Part shown: positions 20,411 through 30,966 of the stretch, one piece after another
Numbering within the stretch: the first letter of the stretch is position 1
How the letters are laid out: the number at the start of each line of letters is the position of its first letter
DNA from: Aphanomyces cochlioides
Lineage: Eukaryota > Oomycota > Saprolegniomycetes > Saprolegniales > Verrucalvaceae
Direction of reading: 5' to 3'
DNA length: 64,000 bases
Assembly: GCA_019828595.1 (NCBI GenBank)
Contig: JAHQRK010000028.1
Location: forward strand, 558,001-622,000
Translations under genes and position numbers: made by a program
The notes under the pieces: generated by a model
Database searches by the model: none
Seen by the model: only the letters and a program-made list of their open reading frames with translations
What the model was told of the DNA's origin: nothing

Positions 20411-22490
20411 ATGGTGGTCACTCGCACTTTGACTCGTCTCGAACGCGAAGAAGAAGAAGAAGCCATTCAGATCGCACAGGCTTTGGCGCTGTCCGAGCAA
20501 CAGCAGTTGCCCGCTGGCATGGAAGAGCTCTGCATCTTGAACGAAGAGGACATGCAGGCGAATACCTCTCAGGAGTCCGATGACGTCTTGACGGATCCAC
20601 TATGCTTGGAGGGGAATCGTCGCTTTCTCGAGCGTCTCCGAGAACTGGCTGCTCGGCACATCGAAGCCCACAACACTGAGATTCGGCGCTTGATGGCGAC
20701 TCGCGAGCGTGACCGTGAAGCAGATCGTAAGACTCGGATTTGGCAAGAACTAAATATAGCTGTTCAACACCCCGCTTACACCGAAGCCATGCATCAGACT
20801 CATGCGCAGCTGGAGCGCTATACGGAGCTGTCGTATCTTGAAGGCGTCGCTCGTAGTCGGCTGACAGCTTATGCCAATGCCTCCCAGCCTTCAAAATTCT
20901 GGGTCGACATCAAGTGCGTTTGAAGCAGCTCGTCAGCGAGTCTGAAGGCGAGTTGATGCGGATACTGCACGATCTCCATCAAGCGGAAAGTCTTTATCAC
21001 GCTGCGTGGAGCCGTCAAGATTGGGTCGCTCGTCGCCATCCGGGTATGTTGACTTTGCCGTTGAATTCGCCATACATGCCGGCCCGACTTAATCCGTGCT
21101 TGCCTGCCATGCCAACCGTAGCCCCTTTCAGTGATGACGAGGAGAAACCAAAGACGAAGAGGAGACTAAAGAAGAGCCGCTCGTTGTGGAAACGCCTCGC
21201 ACACCGCCGGCCAAAAAATCTTCAGTGCGCACTGATGGGCAAATGTCTTTTCTTGTCACTTGTCCAAGTTCATCATCGTCGGATGAAGAGGATTCGCCAC
21301 CCATTCGGAAGTTTCGTCGCCTTAAGCGTGGTCCGTCGTCACAGCCAAGCTCGCCAAGGCCGGCAAAGACTGCTCGTCCAAACACTCCGCCATCGCCACC
21401 TTCACCAACGACCACCGTTGCGTCGGCTGCACCGTCGATCGCTTCATCGCACCGTTCATCCAAGTCTGGACCTCGAGGTCGTCGTCGTCAAGACAGTTCT
21501 GGTTCACATGAGAGCGAAGTCGTCTTGCTTGGTCCAAGAAAAGACGGCCATGTCACGTTGCGGCCGGCCGAGTCTGACGAGGAGCCATTCGATCCCTTCG
21601 AGGCAACACTTGACCGCAGAGAGTCAACACAGCCTGATCCTAGTCGATTGCCTTCACATGCCTTGGATTGCTCTCTCGAAGCTTTGGGTGATCAATATCA
21701 AGCTTTAGCTGTCGACGCTCAAAGTGCCAACCTTCAGCCAAACTTTGCTCGATCGGTTGTCAACGCCGTTAGCCACTTGGGTAGCGTCCTCCGCACCATA
21801 GTTAACAATCAACCCAATGTGCGCTGGCCTGTCGTGATGTCTGCCAAGGAGGTTCGTGAAACTCATGCTAAGTTGCGAGCGATCGTGGACAGCTATGTGC
21901 CACCACCCCAAGTTACTCCATCCGATGGAAGACTGTGCAATGGCCGCATGTCCGACGGCAGCAAGTGTCAGTTGCCAGCGTCTCGGTGCTATCTTCGGGC
22001 AGAGAAGGTTCACGTATCCACCCCTGGTCAAATGCCGCTCTGTTTCGGACGCTCGATCAAGGTTGGCTTGACCCGTCGTTGCCATCAAAAGTGGGCACGC
22101 TGCCAAGTCCACAATCCACGGTATCATGAAATTTTCAGTCAGTATCACGGCCACGTGCATCGTCCAACCGGGTTGGTATCAAGTCGAGGAGCCTTGCTGT
22201 ACGAGATCGAGAAGGACTTCGGCAATATGCAGCACGACTTCATCGAGAATGGCCAGTGCGTCGTTCTTCAAGGGCCGCAGTTTCCCACTGCTCACTCGTT
22301 TGCTCGTTATTCTCGCCGCTTGCAAGAGTTTGATACGTTGTTGGAGTCTTTGCAAGATCCAGACGTCGGTTCCCAAGGTCCATCGGGTCCACCCGATCAA
22401 CATCCTGGTCCTCAAGGTCCACGTGGTCCATCCAGTCCTCCACGTCCACCTCCAATGTCAGCCGGTGGGCCATGTGCGGTCTTTGTGTGA
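20411..22490 (+). pseudogene. antisense accessory ORF B of the retrotransposon, two frameshifts
   Basis: Three consecutive plus-strand frames appear to be one ancestral gene of about 690 codons. Part 1 (20411-20923) starts MVVTRTLTRLEREEEEEA with an acidic helix and a long charged helix. Part 2 (about 20900-21150) carries LVSESEGELMRILHDL. Part 3 (about 21150-22490) has an acidic/Ser-rich nuclear-type linker, then a Cys/His-rich segment (about 21936-22110: LCNGRMSDGSKCQLPASRCY ... RRCHQKWARCQVH), then HSFARYSRRLQEFDTLLESL and a collagen-like Gly-Pro tail. Each junction is explained by loss of one base in a short homopolymer (a G-run near 20901, an A-run near 21153). The Cys/His spacing suggests a metal-binding module I cannot assign to any family. 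No homology to gag, pol or env is visible. Confidence 0.55.
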
Positions 22491-22721
22491 GCTTCTCTAG
22501 CCAACCTTCGTCCAGTTCGGCATAGGTAGATTGCCGTCTTCATAACACTCCATTTCTTCGTCTTCATATGCAAACATGCATCAATATAAATCCATTCCAG
22601 CACGCGATCGATTCGATGAATCGATCAATCCATCAATTTCCATTCCATTCACCATTCAAACCACTTCACCAAAGGGCCAAAAAGTCTGCCATTTCACCAA
22701 AACCTATGCACATCGGCTTGT
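22491..22721. other. spacer between antisense ORF B and the end of pol
   Basis: Both coding blocks end here, tail to tail. The stretch holds short direct repeats of ATCGAT/CCATTC near 22600-22650. Confidence 0.4.
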
Positions 22722-24741
22722 TCACTCGTGCAGTGGATTAAAGAGCCGTAGCTCCACCGTCGCCAACTTCATCTCCCTGGTCGCCATTGTCTTTTGTTTC
22801 TTCAGCATTCTCCTCTTCGACTGGGATATCAACTCGTTCTGCCTCATCATACTCATCCGGGCGAGGTGTAACCGATCTCGTTCGAACTCATACACCAAGA
22901 CTGACGGTGGCAACAGAATTGAAGCAATCCATATCCAAGGGCCATTGTTCTCCAGCTGCACTTCGTACTCTTTGACATTGTTGACATATCGTATGTCTCG
23001 GATGCCAAATAGCTGTTGATCATCTGGGTCTAGTTCAAATGAATCGGGGGCAAATAGAGCCCTTCGTCGAAGTCCACTGGTGGTTATTCTCGAGGATGTT
23101 AGCCGGTCTGAGTTGGAACAGCCGTTGTAGCTTCAATCGTGAGTCATGAACCTCAGCGTGGAACCGATGGTTCTTCAGCGCCAATCTTCCCCGGATTTCT
23201 AACACACTGGCATAGTCATGCTTCTTTTCCAGCACTCGGAATGGTCCGTGCCACAGGTGAGCCAGCTTCTTCTTTACGCCGGGCTTAACTTGGTCGATGT
23301 AGACCCACACCAGATCACCCACTTTGATCCGTTCGTCTACTGCTTCAGGTAATCGGGCGTTGTGTGCTTCTGCTCGCTGGGTCACAGCTTGCTGGAGCAG
23401 CTCGTGAGCGATAGCTCGGCAAAACAAGTGCTGTTGGTGTAGTTGTGATCGCCACCGATGAGCTTCGTGGTCGCCATTTCTGGTGGATGGGAGGCTAGCA
23501 GTAATCGTCGTAAAGGGATCCCATCCATGCATAAGGAAGAATGGCGTATCTCCACGCGTAGCCGAGGGGGTAGTGTTGATCGCAAACGTCAGTCTCACTG
23601 CGTACTCATCCCAATCTCGCTGTTGAGGGTCATATAACTTCACCGATCTGACTAAGGTCTGGATCGCTCTCTCAGCTGTCCCATTTGCTTGGGGACGGTA
23701 GGCAAAGGTGGGCATAGATCCTTGGCCGATCATTTTCATGAAGTGAGTGAACACCTCGCTCATGAACGAGGGTTCACGATCATGGCTGACTTCTTTACAC
23801 GCACCGAACCGGATGAACACCGTTTCCTCAAATGCTTTTGCTAGAGTGTGGGCAGCTCGATCGGGAGTTGGCTTGCACATGACATATCCCGTGAAGTTGT
23901 CGACAAACACCACCAACAGTGTATTTCCTTCGAAAGATCGGGGAAGGTCAGTGGCAATATAGAAATTGATCAGCTCCATAGGTCCTTGTGGTACGAGATT
24001 GCCAGGTGATCGAGCTTGGATAGTCGGTGGTGGTCCCCCAGAGGTGCATATTTCGCAGGCAGCGATGTAGTTTTTCGCATCCGTGTACATACTAGCCCAA
24101 TAAAAGTGCTTCCTCAGCCGTTCGTAGGTAGCATGAAACTTGAAGTGGCCTCCTTCGACGCTGTCATGGCAGTGGTGGAGTACGGTTGGTATCAATTCAG
24201 TGGGTATGACTAAGCTCCAAACCAGAACAGGCAGGTTGCTCCTTCGGTTGGTCCAGTTCAGCCGGAAAAGGGCTCCTTCTTCGCCAACCTCGTACATTCC
24301 AGCTTCTTTGCTGGCTGTCGAGCACTCTTTTGACGATAATTCTGCCAAGTCTCCGCGTAGAAAACGCTTGATAACCCACCATTTTCGCTCTCGGTCTTGT
24401 GCTAAGCTCACTCGGAGGAGTCGAATTTGCATGTTCAGCCCCACAGTCTTCGAGGTTGGCCTCGGATGAGTGAACGCGAAGACATTTCTCGCCGACTTTT
24501 CCTCACTTTGCAGATCGTTGGGCTCTAGTTGCGGCTGAAGGAGTTCTACCAGCAGATTTTTCGCTCGGATATCATCCAGATCATTCGGGGTAAGCTCAGA
24601 AATCTCCTTGCGGGCCATTAGACCCATGGAGGCTAGGTGGTCTGCGCTGCCATTCCATTGCCGCAGGATGAGGTGATACTCTACCCGAGACAGTTGTCGC
24701 TCCAAGGTCCGTAAGTCTTTGAGTTGGTTCTGTAGATGCTG
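22722..24741 (-). pseudogene. Ty3/gypsy integrase and chromo-like C-terminus
   Basis: The continuous frame 24705-23035 carries the whole integrase. The HHCC zinc-binding region has its Cys pair in AACEICTSGG. The catalytic core has the first Asp in IATDLPRSFEGN, the second in SHDREPSFMSEVF, and the Glu in YRPQANGTAERAIQTL. A GPF/Y-type segment (KVGDLVWVYI, HLWHGPFRVLEKK) follows. The frame is joined upstream to RNase H across an in-frame TAA (24742-24744). Near 23035-23085 the frame is lost through small deletions (one in a C-run), and a chromo-like module continues in another frame to 22722 (PWIWIASILLPPSVLVYEFE). Chromo-type tails steer integration toward particular chromatin. Confidence 0.85.
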
Positions 24742-26551
24742 TTACTTGCACTGCATCCATTCAAGAGCTTGGTGAATCACCAGCTTGGAGTCGCCAAATA
24801 CATGCAAAGTTTGGATGCCTTGTTTGATGGCAGCTCGGAGCACGGCCTTAGCACCTTCGTATTCAGCCACGTTGACAGTCGCATCTTGGCAACAGCCGGC
24901 ACCAGCCCACACAATACTCCATTCAGGCAACTTCCAAATGACAGCGCCCCAACTTCCGAATCGCTCTTTCACCTTGATGGCACCGTCGAATGTAGCAATA
25001 TAGCCTTGGTCGTTCTCGGTGAAGGTTGGCATCTTTACTTGGCGAGGCTGGAAGCCAACCTTGGACCGGTTGGGCTCATACAAAGCCAATTTCTCGCAGG
25101 TCGTCTCGTCCGGCGGATGGAGGGTTTCAGTCAACATAATCGGTAGGTTCCATCGGCCATCCAATTCTTCCACAGGGACCACTTTGATTGTCCATGGAGC
25201 TAACATGGCAGCCCAGTGTAGGTTCTCAGCTTTGGCTTGCTTGTCTTTTAGCAACCATTTCATAAGACCAAACCGAGTGTACACCACAATGGTCCGCCCT
25301 CGGACTTCGAAGAAGCAAGTCTTCAGCACACGAAGCAAGGCCAGGATCTCCTTCGCCCAACCTTCATACCGGGTTTCGCCACCCTTTAGTACTCGTCCGC
25401 AAAACCGAATTGGGTGCAGCACGCCTTCGTCCTCCTGGCAAACAGTCGCAGAGATAGCCCAATTTGTAGTATATATGAGCACGTGGACTTCTTTGCCAGG
25501 AGCTGCGTGTTTGAGAGTTGGTAGGTTGGCGAAAGCCGACTTCAGTTCGTCAAAGGCCAATTTGGCCGTGTCTGAGATCACGCCGGCTTCTATATCCTCA
25601 CGGGATATTTCATAGAGACTGCTGGCTTTGATGGCGTAGTTCTCGACGAACCTCGAGTAAAAGTTCAGGGAACCCAGGAAAGATTGGACGCCTTGTAGTG
25701 AGGTGGGAAACTCCAGATTGATCAGCTTCTCTAAACCTTTGGGTCTCGCAGAGAGGCCTCGTCTTGAAATCCAGTGGCCAAGAAACTCAATCTCACGTTT
25801 GCCAAACTTGCTCTTGGACGCGCTAATGCTCACATTGAAGTAAGTAAGGCGTCGTAAAATTTGGTTCGTCAGCTCGACCACACCATCACAAGTCTCTGCT
25901 CCATCGCTAATGTCGTCTGCAAAAGAAGTACGGTTGACGACAGGGGGCATGCTCTCTTCTGGGTACTTGTAATTGATCTTGAACATGTCCCTGGGTTCAC
26001 CATCTTCATCGAGGTCGGCTACACCAGGGGGTAAGTCAACAAAGCCGAACAAAGCATTGGTAATCATCCTCTGGTAGATCATCGGAGCATTCTTGAGACC
26101 TTGAGCCATGCGGGTCCACTCGAAGTGACCCAGAGGGCAAATGAACGCGCTAATCAATCGAGCGCGTCGAGTCGATCTCACAACCCACAAGCCACTGGCG
26201 TTGTCCAAAGATAGAAACCATTGCACGGCGTCAAAGTTGGCGAGCATGCTGTCCAGCGTGGGCATGGGGGATAAGAGCAGCGATTGCAAGTCGTTGATGG
26301 CTCGGTAATCAATGCATAACCGAATCCTTGCCGCCCTTTTTGAGGACGATGACGATCGGCGATGCCCATGGCGACTTCGAAAACGTGATCAACCCATATT
26401 CGAGCAGCCCCTTCAGTAATTCGAACAATTGCTTGAGATGTTCAAAGCGAACTCGTCTTGCTCGTTGTGCAATAGGTCTGGCATTCCCCACGTCGATGTC
26501 ACAAACTGCTCCTCTTGCTGCAGGTGGCAGACCGTTGCCAGACTGGAGAAA
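24742..26551 (-). pseudogene. Ty3/gypsy reverse transcriptase with two RNase H domains
   Basis: The RT fingers (GLITFSKSPWASPIVIVLKK) lie in 26551-26320. About two bases are missing from a T-run near 26325, and the palm continues from 26289. The catalytic YxDD box reads FADD (NRTSFADDISDG). Downstream there are two RNase H-like domains. The first, in the usual connection position (VLIYTTNWAISATVCQED ... YEGWAKEILALLRVL ... VYTRFGLMKWLL), has lost its first and third acidic residues (Thr and Arg there). The second, near the end (IATFDGAIKVKERFGSWGAV, NVAEYEGAKAVLRAAI, HVFGDSKLVIHQ), keeps the Asp-Glu-Asp set and is the likely active one. An in-frame TAA closes the block at 24742. Confidence 0.85.
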
Positions 26552-28098
26552 TTAGGGCATGTACTTCGACAGCACTGCTTTCATCTTCTCTTTATCTTCA
26601 GTGGTCTGATCGGGTTCCCCATAGTCAAGGTCTTCTAATCGTATGGGCGTAGGATCTGGTGTGATCTCGGGTATGAACGCAAGTTGAGCTTCCATCTCCT
26701 CCGTAGTCATATCGATCCCTTCCTTCACAACCACTTCTGGATCGAACTTGCTGTGGTCAAGGTCGGGTACAGCCTGCAAAGAGAAGATTTGAGGGCCAGA
26801 CGGCTCCCAAATATCATTGTCATGGTGTTCCTTGGTCGGTTCAGGTTCTTCTGTGATCGCAATTGACATAGTAGAAGTCTTCCTCAGCAAAGGCAGCTCT
26901 CCGTCGTGGGTTTTGAGAGTCGTGGGCCATTCTTTAGACTCCATCAATGAGGTAGAGTTCTCAGGTCCTGTGTTCTGTGCCGCTTGTTTTTTCAGGAAAC
27001 GACTCGTGAACGTGCCTTCATAGACCTCGTCTTCCCATACCCGATAGCGGTTGCTATCTTTGCGAACCATTCTTGCATCAAGTGGTCGTTCGCCACGCTC
27101 TGTGATGGCTCCAATTCTGGTTCGAGGTAATAGACTAATTCCATGAGAGCCTACGTTGGTTATCCTCACAGCCACCGGTTGTTCATCCACTCCAGACAAC
27201 AACGTAGCGATCCATTTCACACCGCGGTGTACCCAGGACTCGCGCTCCTCAGGTTCGAGAGGCAGGGAGTGGCGTATGGGGATCACTACTGACTCGCCAG
27301 AGGCAATCCATGTTTGTTTTGTCGTTTCAAGATACTGGATATTGCCTCGGTGATAACGCGTCGGTTGGTGGAGTAACGGAACTTGTTCGCCTCCTGGAAG
27401 GCTTATCTCTCGGCGGTTGGTATCAATCGTCATGTGGGCTCGAGAAAGGAAGTCCATACCGAGGACGGCGTTAAACCCAACATTGCCCAAGTCACAAACG
27501 TCCAGTTCCAAGTAGTAAGCAATGTCCCAATGGTGAGCTTCACGGGGACTGTGCCAAGCGTTCGAATGGAGTTGGGTCCTATCCCATTGATCCTCATCGA
27601 CTTCCGTTGGTCGATTGGTAGGTTCAGAGACTCAACCGCTCGTAGATGTACGACGCTCATGTCGGCTCCAGTGTCAGCCAAGATGATTGTATCTCGGTCC
27701 ATGAGTTTGGCGATCAACAGGGCTTGATGGTTTCCTTCTTCCCCGACCTTCTCATCACTGAGAAAACCCAGTTCTTCCCCTTCTTGTAAGTCGTACTCCC
27801 AAGGCATGATCGTGTGGTCCTTGGTCGCATAATGTGTCGAGGGAACAACAGTGTCGGAATCTCGCGATATATTCCAGACTACGGGGCTCTTCTTGTCTAT
27901 GGTGGCCAACTTCGAAAAGGTTGGACTAGTCTGGGTGGATTGTTCACATGTAGTCACCGACTTCGATGTCTGGGTCGGTGGGGGGGTATGCATTTGATCT
28001 TGATTTTTCTGTGGGTTTCTTGTTTTCTGCTTTTTCTGGGGTTTTCTTGTTTTCTGCCTTTTCTGGCGGTAGTTTGTTGCGTGCGTTGTGTCCGACAC
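26552..28098 (-). pseudogene. Ty3/gypsy aspartic protease region
   Basis: The upstream part (28098-27430) is Lys-rich and then contains the retropepsin active site ILADTGADMSVVHL and a flap-like segment. Near 27526-27528 the frame changes: a run of three G would have to be four for the protease to continue as LELDVCDLGNVGFNAVLGMD, the C-terminal retropepsin strand and helix, in the frame ending at 26552. A long acidic linker leads to an in-frame TAA (26552-26554), after which the same frame continues into RT. Gag and this region overlap in different frames (28141-28126), so programmed frameshifting at the gag-pol junction is possible in an intact relative. Confidence 0.75.
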
Positions 28099-28125
28099 GA
28101 TCGAGGATTCGCAATTCCTCCGGAC

Positions 28126-29421
28126 TTAGAAGTTTAAACACTCCATGGAAGGCAGGCCCTCAATGGATTGCTCTTCTAGGAAAGCCTTCAACGCTGCCAC
28201 TTTCTCCCACTTGTCGCATCGCTCATATTTGTTGTGTGGCGGGATATAGAGGGCACAGGCTTTGTAGCAGTTGGTCTCTGGGTGTCCCATCTTGGTGCAG
28301 ATAGAACAGTAAAGGTTGGACCAACATTGACCGTCAATAGTAAAGTGCCCACGACCACCTTCTTTACATTGGACACGCTTGGCGGAGCCATTGTAACGAC
28401 CAAGGGCAAAGATTTCGGCTTGGTAACTGTCATCCAGAGCTTCCATATCCATAAACTGAACTGAAGGCTTGCGGGTCTTGCTCCGATCTCCAACAGGGAG
28501 AGGTGCTTGGTTCGCGCTGGGTTGCGCCGACTTTGCCCGGGTTTGGAACCGATCGATGGCTTCTTTTTGTTGCTGCTTGTCCAAGTAGTCTTCAAATTCG
28601 TCGATGCTTCGGAACTGTTGCGTGTTGATCGCATCAGCAAGCACGCGACTCCGCACGTCCCGCGCAAACCGGTCGATATGCTCTTCAAGGAACTCCCTGC
28701 TCTTCCGGTAGTCGAATCGAATGCGCAAGGCTGCAGCATTGAATCGGACGAAGAACGCCTTGATGTGTTCGTTCGGCCCCTGAGTCATGTTGTAATAAAT
28801 CTCGGTCTTCGGTATGGGGCTCTTCATATATTCCTTGGCGAACTTGGCTCTCAACTTTGTCCAAGATGTCAGAAAGTTGGCGTCGATCTGGCATAACCAG
28901 TCGTGAACAGGTTTGTCGGAGTGCAATCGAAATCGACGGAGCACTTCTCTGTCAGACCACCCGCAGGCAATAGCGGTTTCCTCGAAGCGTTGCAACCAGG
29001 AAGCGGCGGCGTCTCGGTTGACACGGTCGCCATCAAAATTGGGCAAGGCTTCGACCGGCATCAGTCGCACGGTGCTGGGTGAATCTTGGAAGTCTCCAAT
29101 CGGGGATACGTCGGGATCATACGGGTCCAGTTCTTCCTCGACTTTGGGTTCTTTGAGCATAGCCATGAGTGTCTTGACCAATTGGTCATTGTTTTGTTGC
29201 AGCATGGACATGGTGATAAATCCTTCGGGCTGTATGTCATGCTCTGAGGGGGGTCGTGAGCCGTGTGAGCGGCTGGATGAACCACCCCTAGCCGAGGGAC
29301 GAGAGCTTCCAGACGGAGCTGGTAGATCTTCACTCGGTCGCCAAGAGGGAGATCGGGACGACGCGACATCGCGACGGTCTTCATCTTCAACTTGGTATTC
29401 GCTCGCTGCCCGGAGAGGCAA
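28126..29421 (-). CDS. Ty3/gypsy Gag (nucleocapsid) protein
   Basis: An open frame of 431 codons with no ATG before codon 71 (29211). A second frame beginning with ATG at 29450 overlaps the first 20 codons, so the start was probably shifted by a one-base change. After a Ser/Arg-rich head, residues about 130-270 are a retrotransposon Gag core (DAAASWLQRFEETAIACGW, WTKLRAKFAKEYM, FFVRFNAAALRIRF). A single zinc knuckle of the CX2CX4HX4C type follows (CSICTKMGHPETNC) near residue 385. Gag packages the RNA in a cytoplasmic particle. The frame from 29421 to the stop is undamaged. Confidence 0.85.
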   Translation of the reverse strand: MPLRAASEYQVEDEDRRDVASSRSPSWRPSEDLPAPSGSSRPSARGGSSSRSHGSRPPSEHDIQPEGFITMSMLQQNNDQLVKTLMAMLKEPKVEEELDPYDPDVSPIGDFQDSPSTVRLMPVEALPNFDGDRVNRDAAASWLQRFEETAIACGWSDREVLRRFRLHSDKPVHDWLCQIDANFLTSWTKLRAKFAKEYMKSPIPKTEIYYNMTQGPNEHIKAFFVRFNAAALRIRFDYRKSREFLEEHIDRFARDVRSRVLADAINTQQFRSIDEFEDYLDKQQQKEAIDRFQTRAKSAQPSANQAPLPVGDRSKTRKPSVQFMDMEALDDSYQAEIFALGRYNGSAKRVQCKEGGRGHFTIDGQCWSNLYCSICTKMGHPETNCYKACALYIPPHNKYERCDKWEKVAALKAFLEEQSIEGLPSMECLNF

Positions 29422-29460
29422 GTCACAAAGTTCGTTGGCGCACTACTCATCTTGCAGGGT

Positions 29461-29481
29461 CAAACCCGGTCTGGCGCTCCA
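29461..29481 (-). promoter_or_regulatory. primer-binding site of the retrotransposon
   Basis: Two bases inside the 5' LTR the minus strand reads TGGAGCGCCAGACCGGGTTT. It starts with TGG, the complement of a tRNA CCA end, and resembles the acceptor plus T-stem complement of a tRNA. I cannot name the tRNA. No such site adjoins the left LTR, which fixes the element's direction. Confidence 0.7.
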
Positions 29482-29483
29482 CT

Positions 29484-30172
29484 TGTGATGGGGGGCGTGT
29501 GCGGAAGGAAACTCACACACTCACACAAGAATTTGTCGGTCAAAGGCTCTTTATGAGACTTTCGACCTGCAAGCGTTTTGAGAGTGCAAAGGGTACAACG
29601 AACGACTCGGAGTTTGCAAGGCTTCGAGTGGAAAAAGGTTGGGATAAAAGGGGGAGGTGTTTCGAGGCCCGTCGAAACTCGCGTCAAAACTCACTTCGAG
29701 CGCTGGTTAAGGGCTATTCACAAGATCACAGTACAAGGGGGTCGCTGGCACACCGGGCACAACAACCAAAAACAGGATCACGCAGTCGCAATGAAAGTCG
29801 ATCGTGCGCTCCAAAACTAGCTGTCTTGGATTGGGGTACTTCTTCGAACAGTTGAAGCTGTTGACCTTAGGTCATACACGACAAAGCGGAAGTGAATTCA
29901 AAGGTTAACTATCTACTCGACTTTTCTCTATTCTGGTCCATTGTTCCTATATCGTTTCTGCTCGCTCTCTTTACCGCAGCGTCCCCCAGCATTGGCCATG
30001 CTTCATCTATAACTTGTTCGCTGCTTGTTGGTTGGCCCTCGTGCTTTCATCTGTCGAGGATGTGCCATCGCGAGGCAATCGGTTGGTTCACGCTTCGGTG
30101 GTGGCGCTCTACAGTCATGTGAATGCGCGCGCGTTCTCGTTTTCTGTGTCTTCTGCATCATGCTTCATCACA
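29484..30172 (-). repeat. 5' LTR of the Ty3/gypsy element (689 bp)
   Basis: Partner of 18637-19326. It should contain the element's promoter and polyadenylation signal; a polypyrimidine stretch and no clear TATA are seen. Confidence 0.95.
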
Positions 30173-30372
30173 CATGCGCAAGCCACAAAAGGTGTTTGCA
30201 AAGGACTCTAGTCAGCTCAATCAGTGTTAACTGTATACTTTTATGTTTTCTAATTTTGAATATGTAATTTGTACAATATTTCAAGATTACTTTTAAATCT
30301 TATATTTCATTTGTGAACACATCGAGATTGAACAAGCTCAACATTCGACTTCGCACATGCCACTTACAGCTG

Positions 30373-30966
30373 TTAGATTGTCGTGTCTTCGACCAAATAC
30401 TTTTCCAGGGCGCTTTCGGCACGCATGGCTCTGAAGCGCATGGAATGCCGAGCAAGGGACCATTCCCAGATGAAGGAGACGATGCTGCAGATGCACGACA
30501 AGGTCAGGCATGTCACAACCAGGGCATAAGGTCGATGGTCGCTAGGCACGACCCACAGAATAATCGTGACGGGATATTGCAGAATGCATTGGCCATTGAG
30601 CAATAAGGACAAAAGGACGAGCTTCCGAAGGGGAATATTGCTGTTGGTCGGATGCCTCTGGTCTTCGAATTCAATCGAGAGTCTTGGAAATGCCGCGCGA
30701 ATAGCTGTGGCAAGTTCATCAGACGGCGACCTTGGATATTGAAACAACATGTACAAAGCGCGGAATCGTTCAGGCTGAACAGCCACGGCTGCAATCGTGA
30801 GCACGAGGTTTGCGCTCTGGAGGCACAATTCAATATAGATACCACGCTGGGATGGCGTGAGACTCCACTCGTCGCTCGTCGCGGAAAGCAAGAGCACAAG
30901 CAAGACGGTCGATGCCACGACGACTGCAGCACCCAACGCAAAGAGGATCCATTGAGTGCATCGCAT
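30373..30966 (-). CDS. four-helix membrane protein of unknown function
   Basis: 197 residues from an ATG at 30966, single exon. Four hydrophobic helices are clear: WILFALGAAVVVASTVLLVL near the N-terminus, ELCLQSANLVLTIAAVAV at 50-67, LRKLVLLSLLLNGQCIL at 112-128 followed by PVTIILWVV, and ALVVTCLTLSCICSIVSFIW at 147-166. Loops are short and the C-terminal tail is charged with an acidic end. The layout resembles small tetraspan proteins, but I see no tetraspanin CCG or claudin motif. Only unknown function can be assigned. The retrotransposon sits about 200 bp beyond its stop. Confidence 0.6.
   Translation of the reverse strand: MRCTQWILFALGAAVVVASTVLLVLLLSATSDEWSLTPSQRGIYIELCLQSANLVLTIAAVAVQPERFRALYMLFQYPRSPSDELATAIRAAFPRLSIEFEDQRHPTNSNIPLRKLVLLSLLLNGQCILQYPVTIILWVVPSDHRPYALVVTCLTLSCICSIVSFIWEWSLARHSMRFRAMRAESALEKYLVEDTTI

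Larger units (their letters stand above)
18637..30172 (-). mobile_element. Ty3/gypsy LTR retrotransposon with antisense accessory ORFs, 11.5 kb
   Basis: Bounded by long terminal repeats starting TGTGATG and ending CATCACA, with a CATG target duplication on both sides (18633-18636 and 30173-30176; ACATG if the shared A is counted). Coding order on the minus strand from the right LTR is gag, protease, RT, RNase H, integrase, chromo-like tail, which is the Ty3/gypsy order. A primer-binding site follows the right LTR, confirming that this is the 5' LTR. Between the end of pol and the 3' LTR lie 3.3 kb of additional sequence with open frames on the opposite strand. The LTR copies differ by two substitutions and one G in a G-run, so insertion was recent. 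Pol carries two stops and several frameshifts. Confidence 0.95.

Noticed and set aside
20460..20510. Ubiquitin-interacting motif in antisense ORF B
   Set aside because: The acidic helix has an A-L-x-x-S core but the acidic residues are not at the required spacing.
22491..22721. Short ATCGAT/CCATTC repeats as a CRISPR or satellite
   Set aside because: Units are irregular and too few; no spacer-repeat order.
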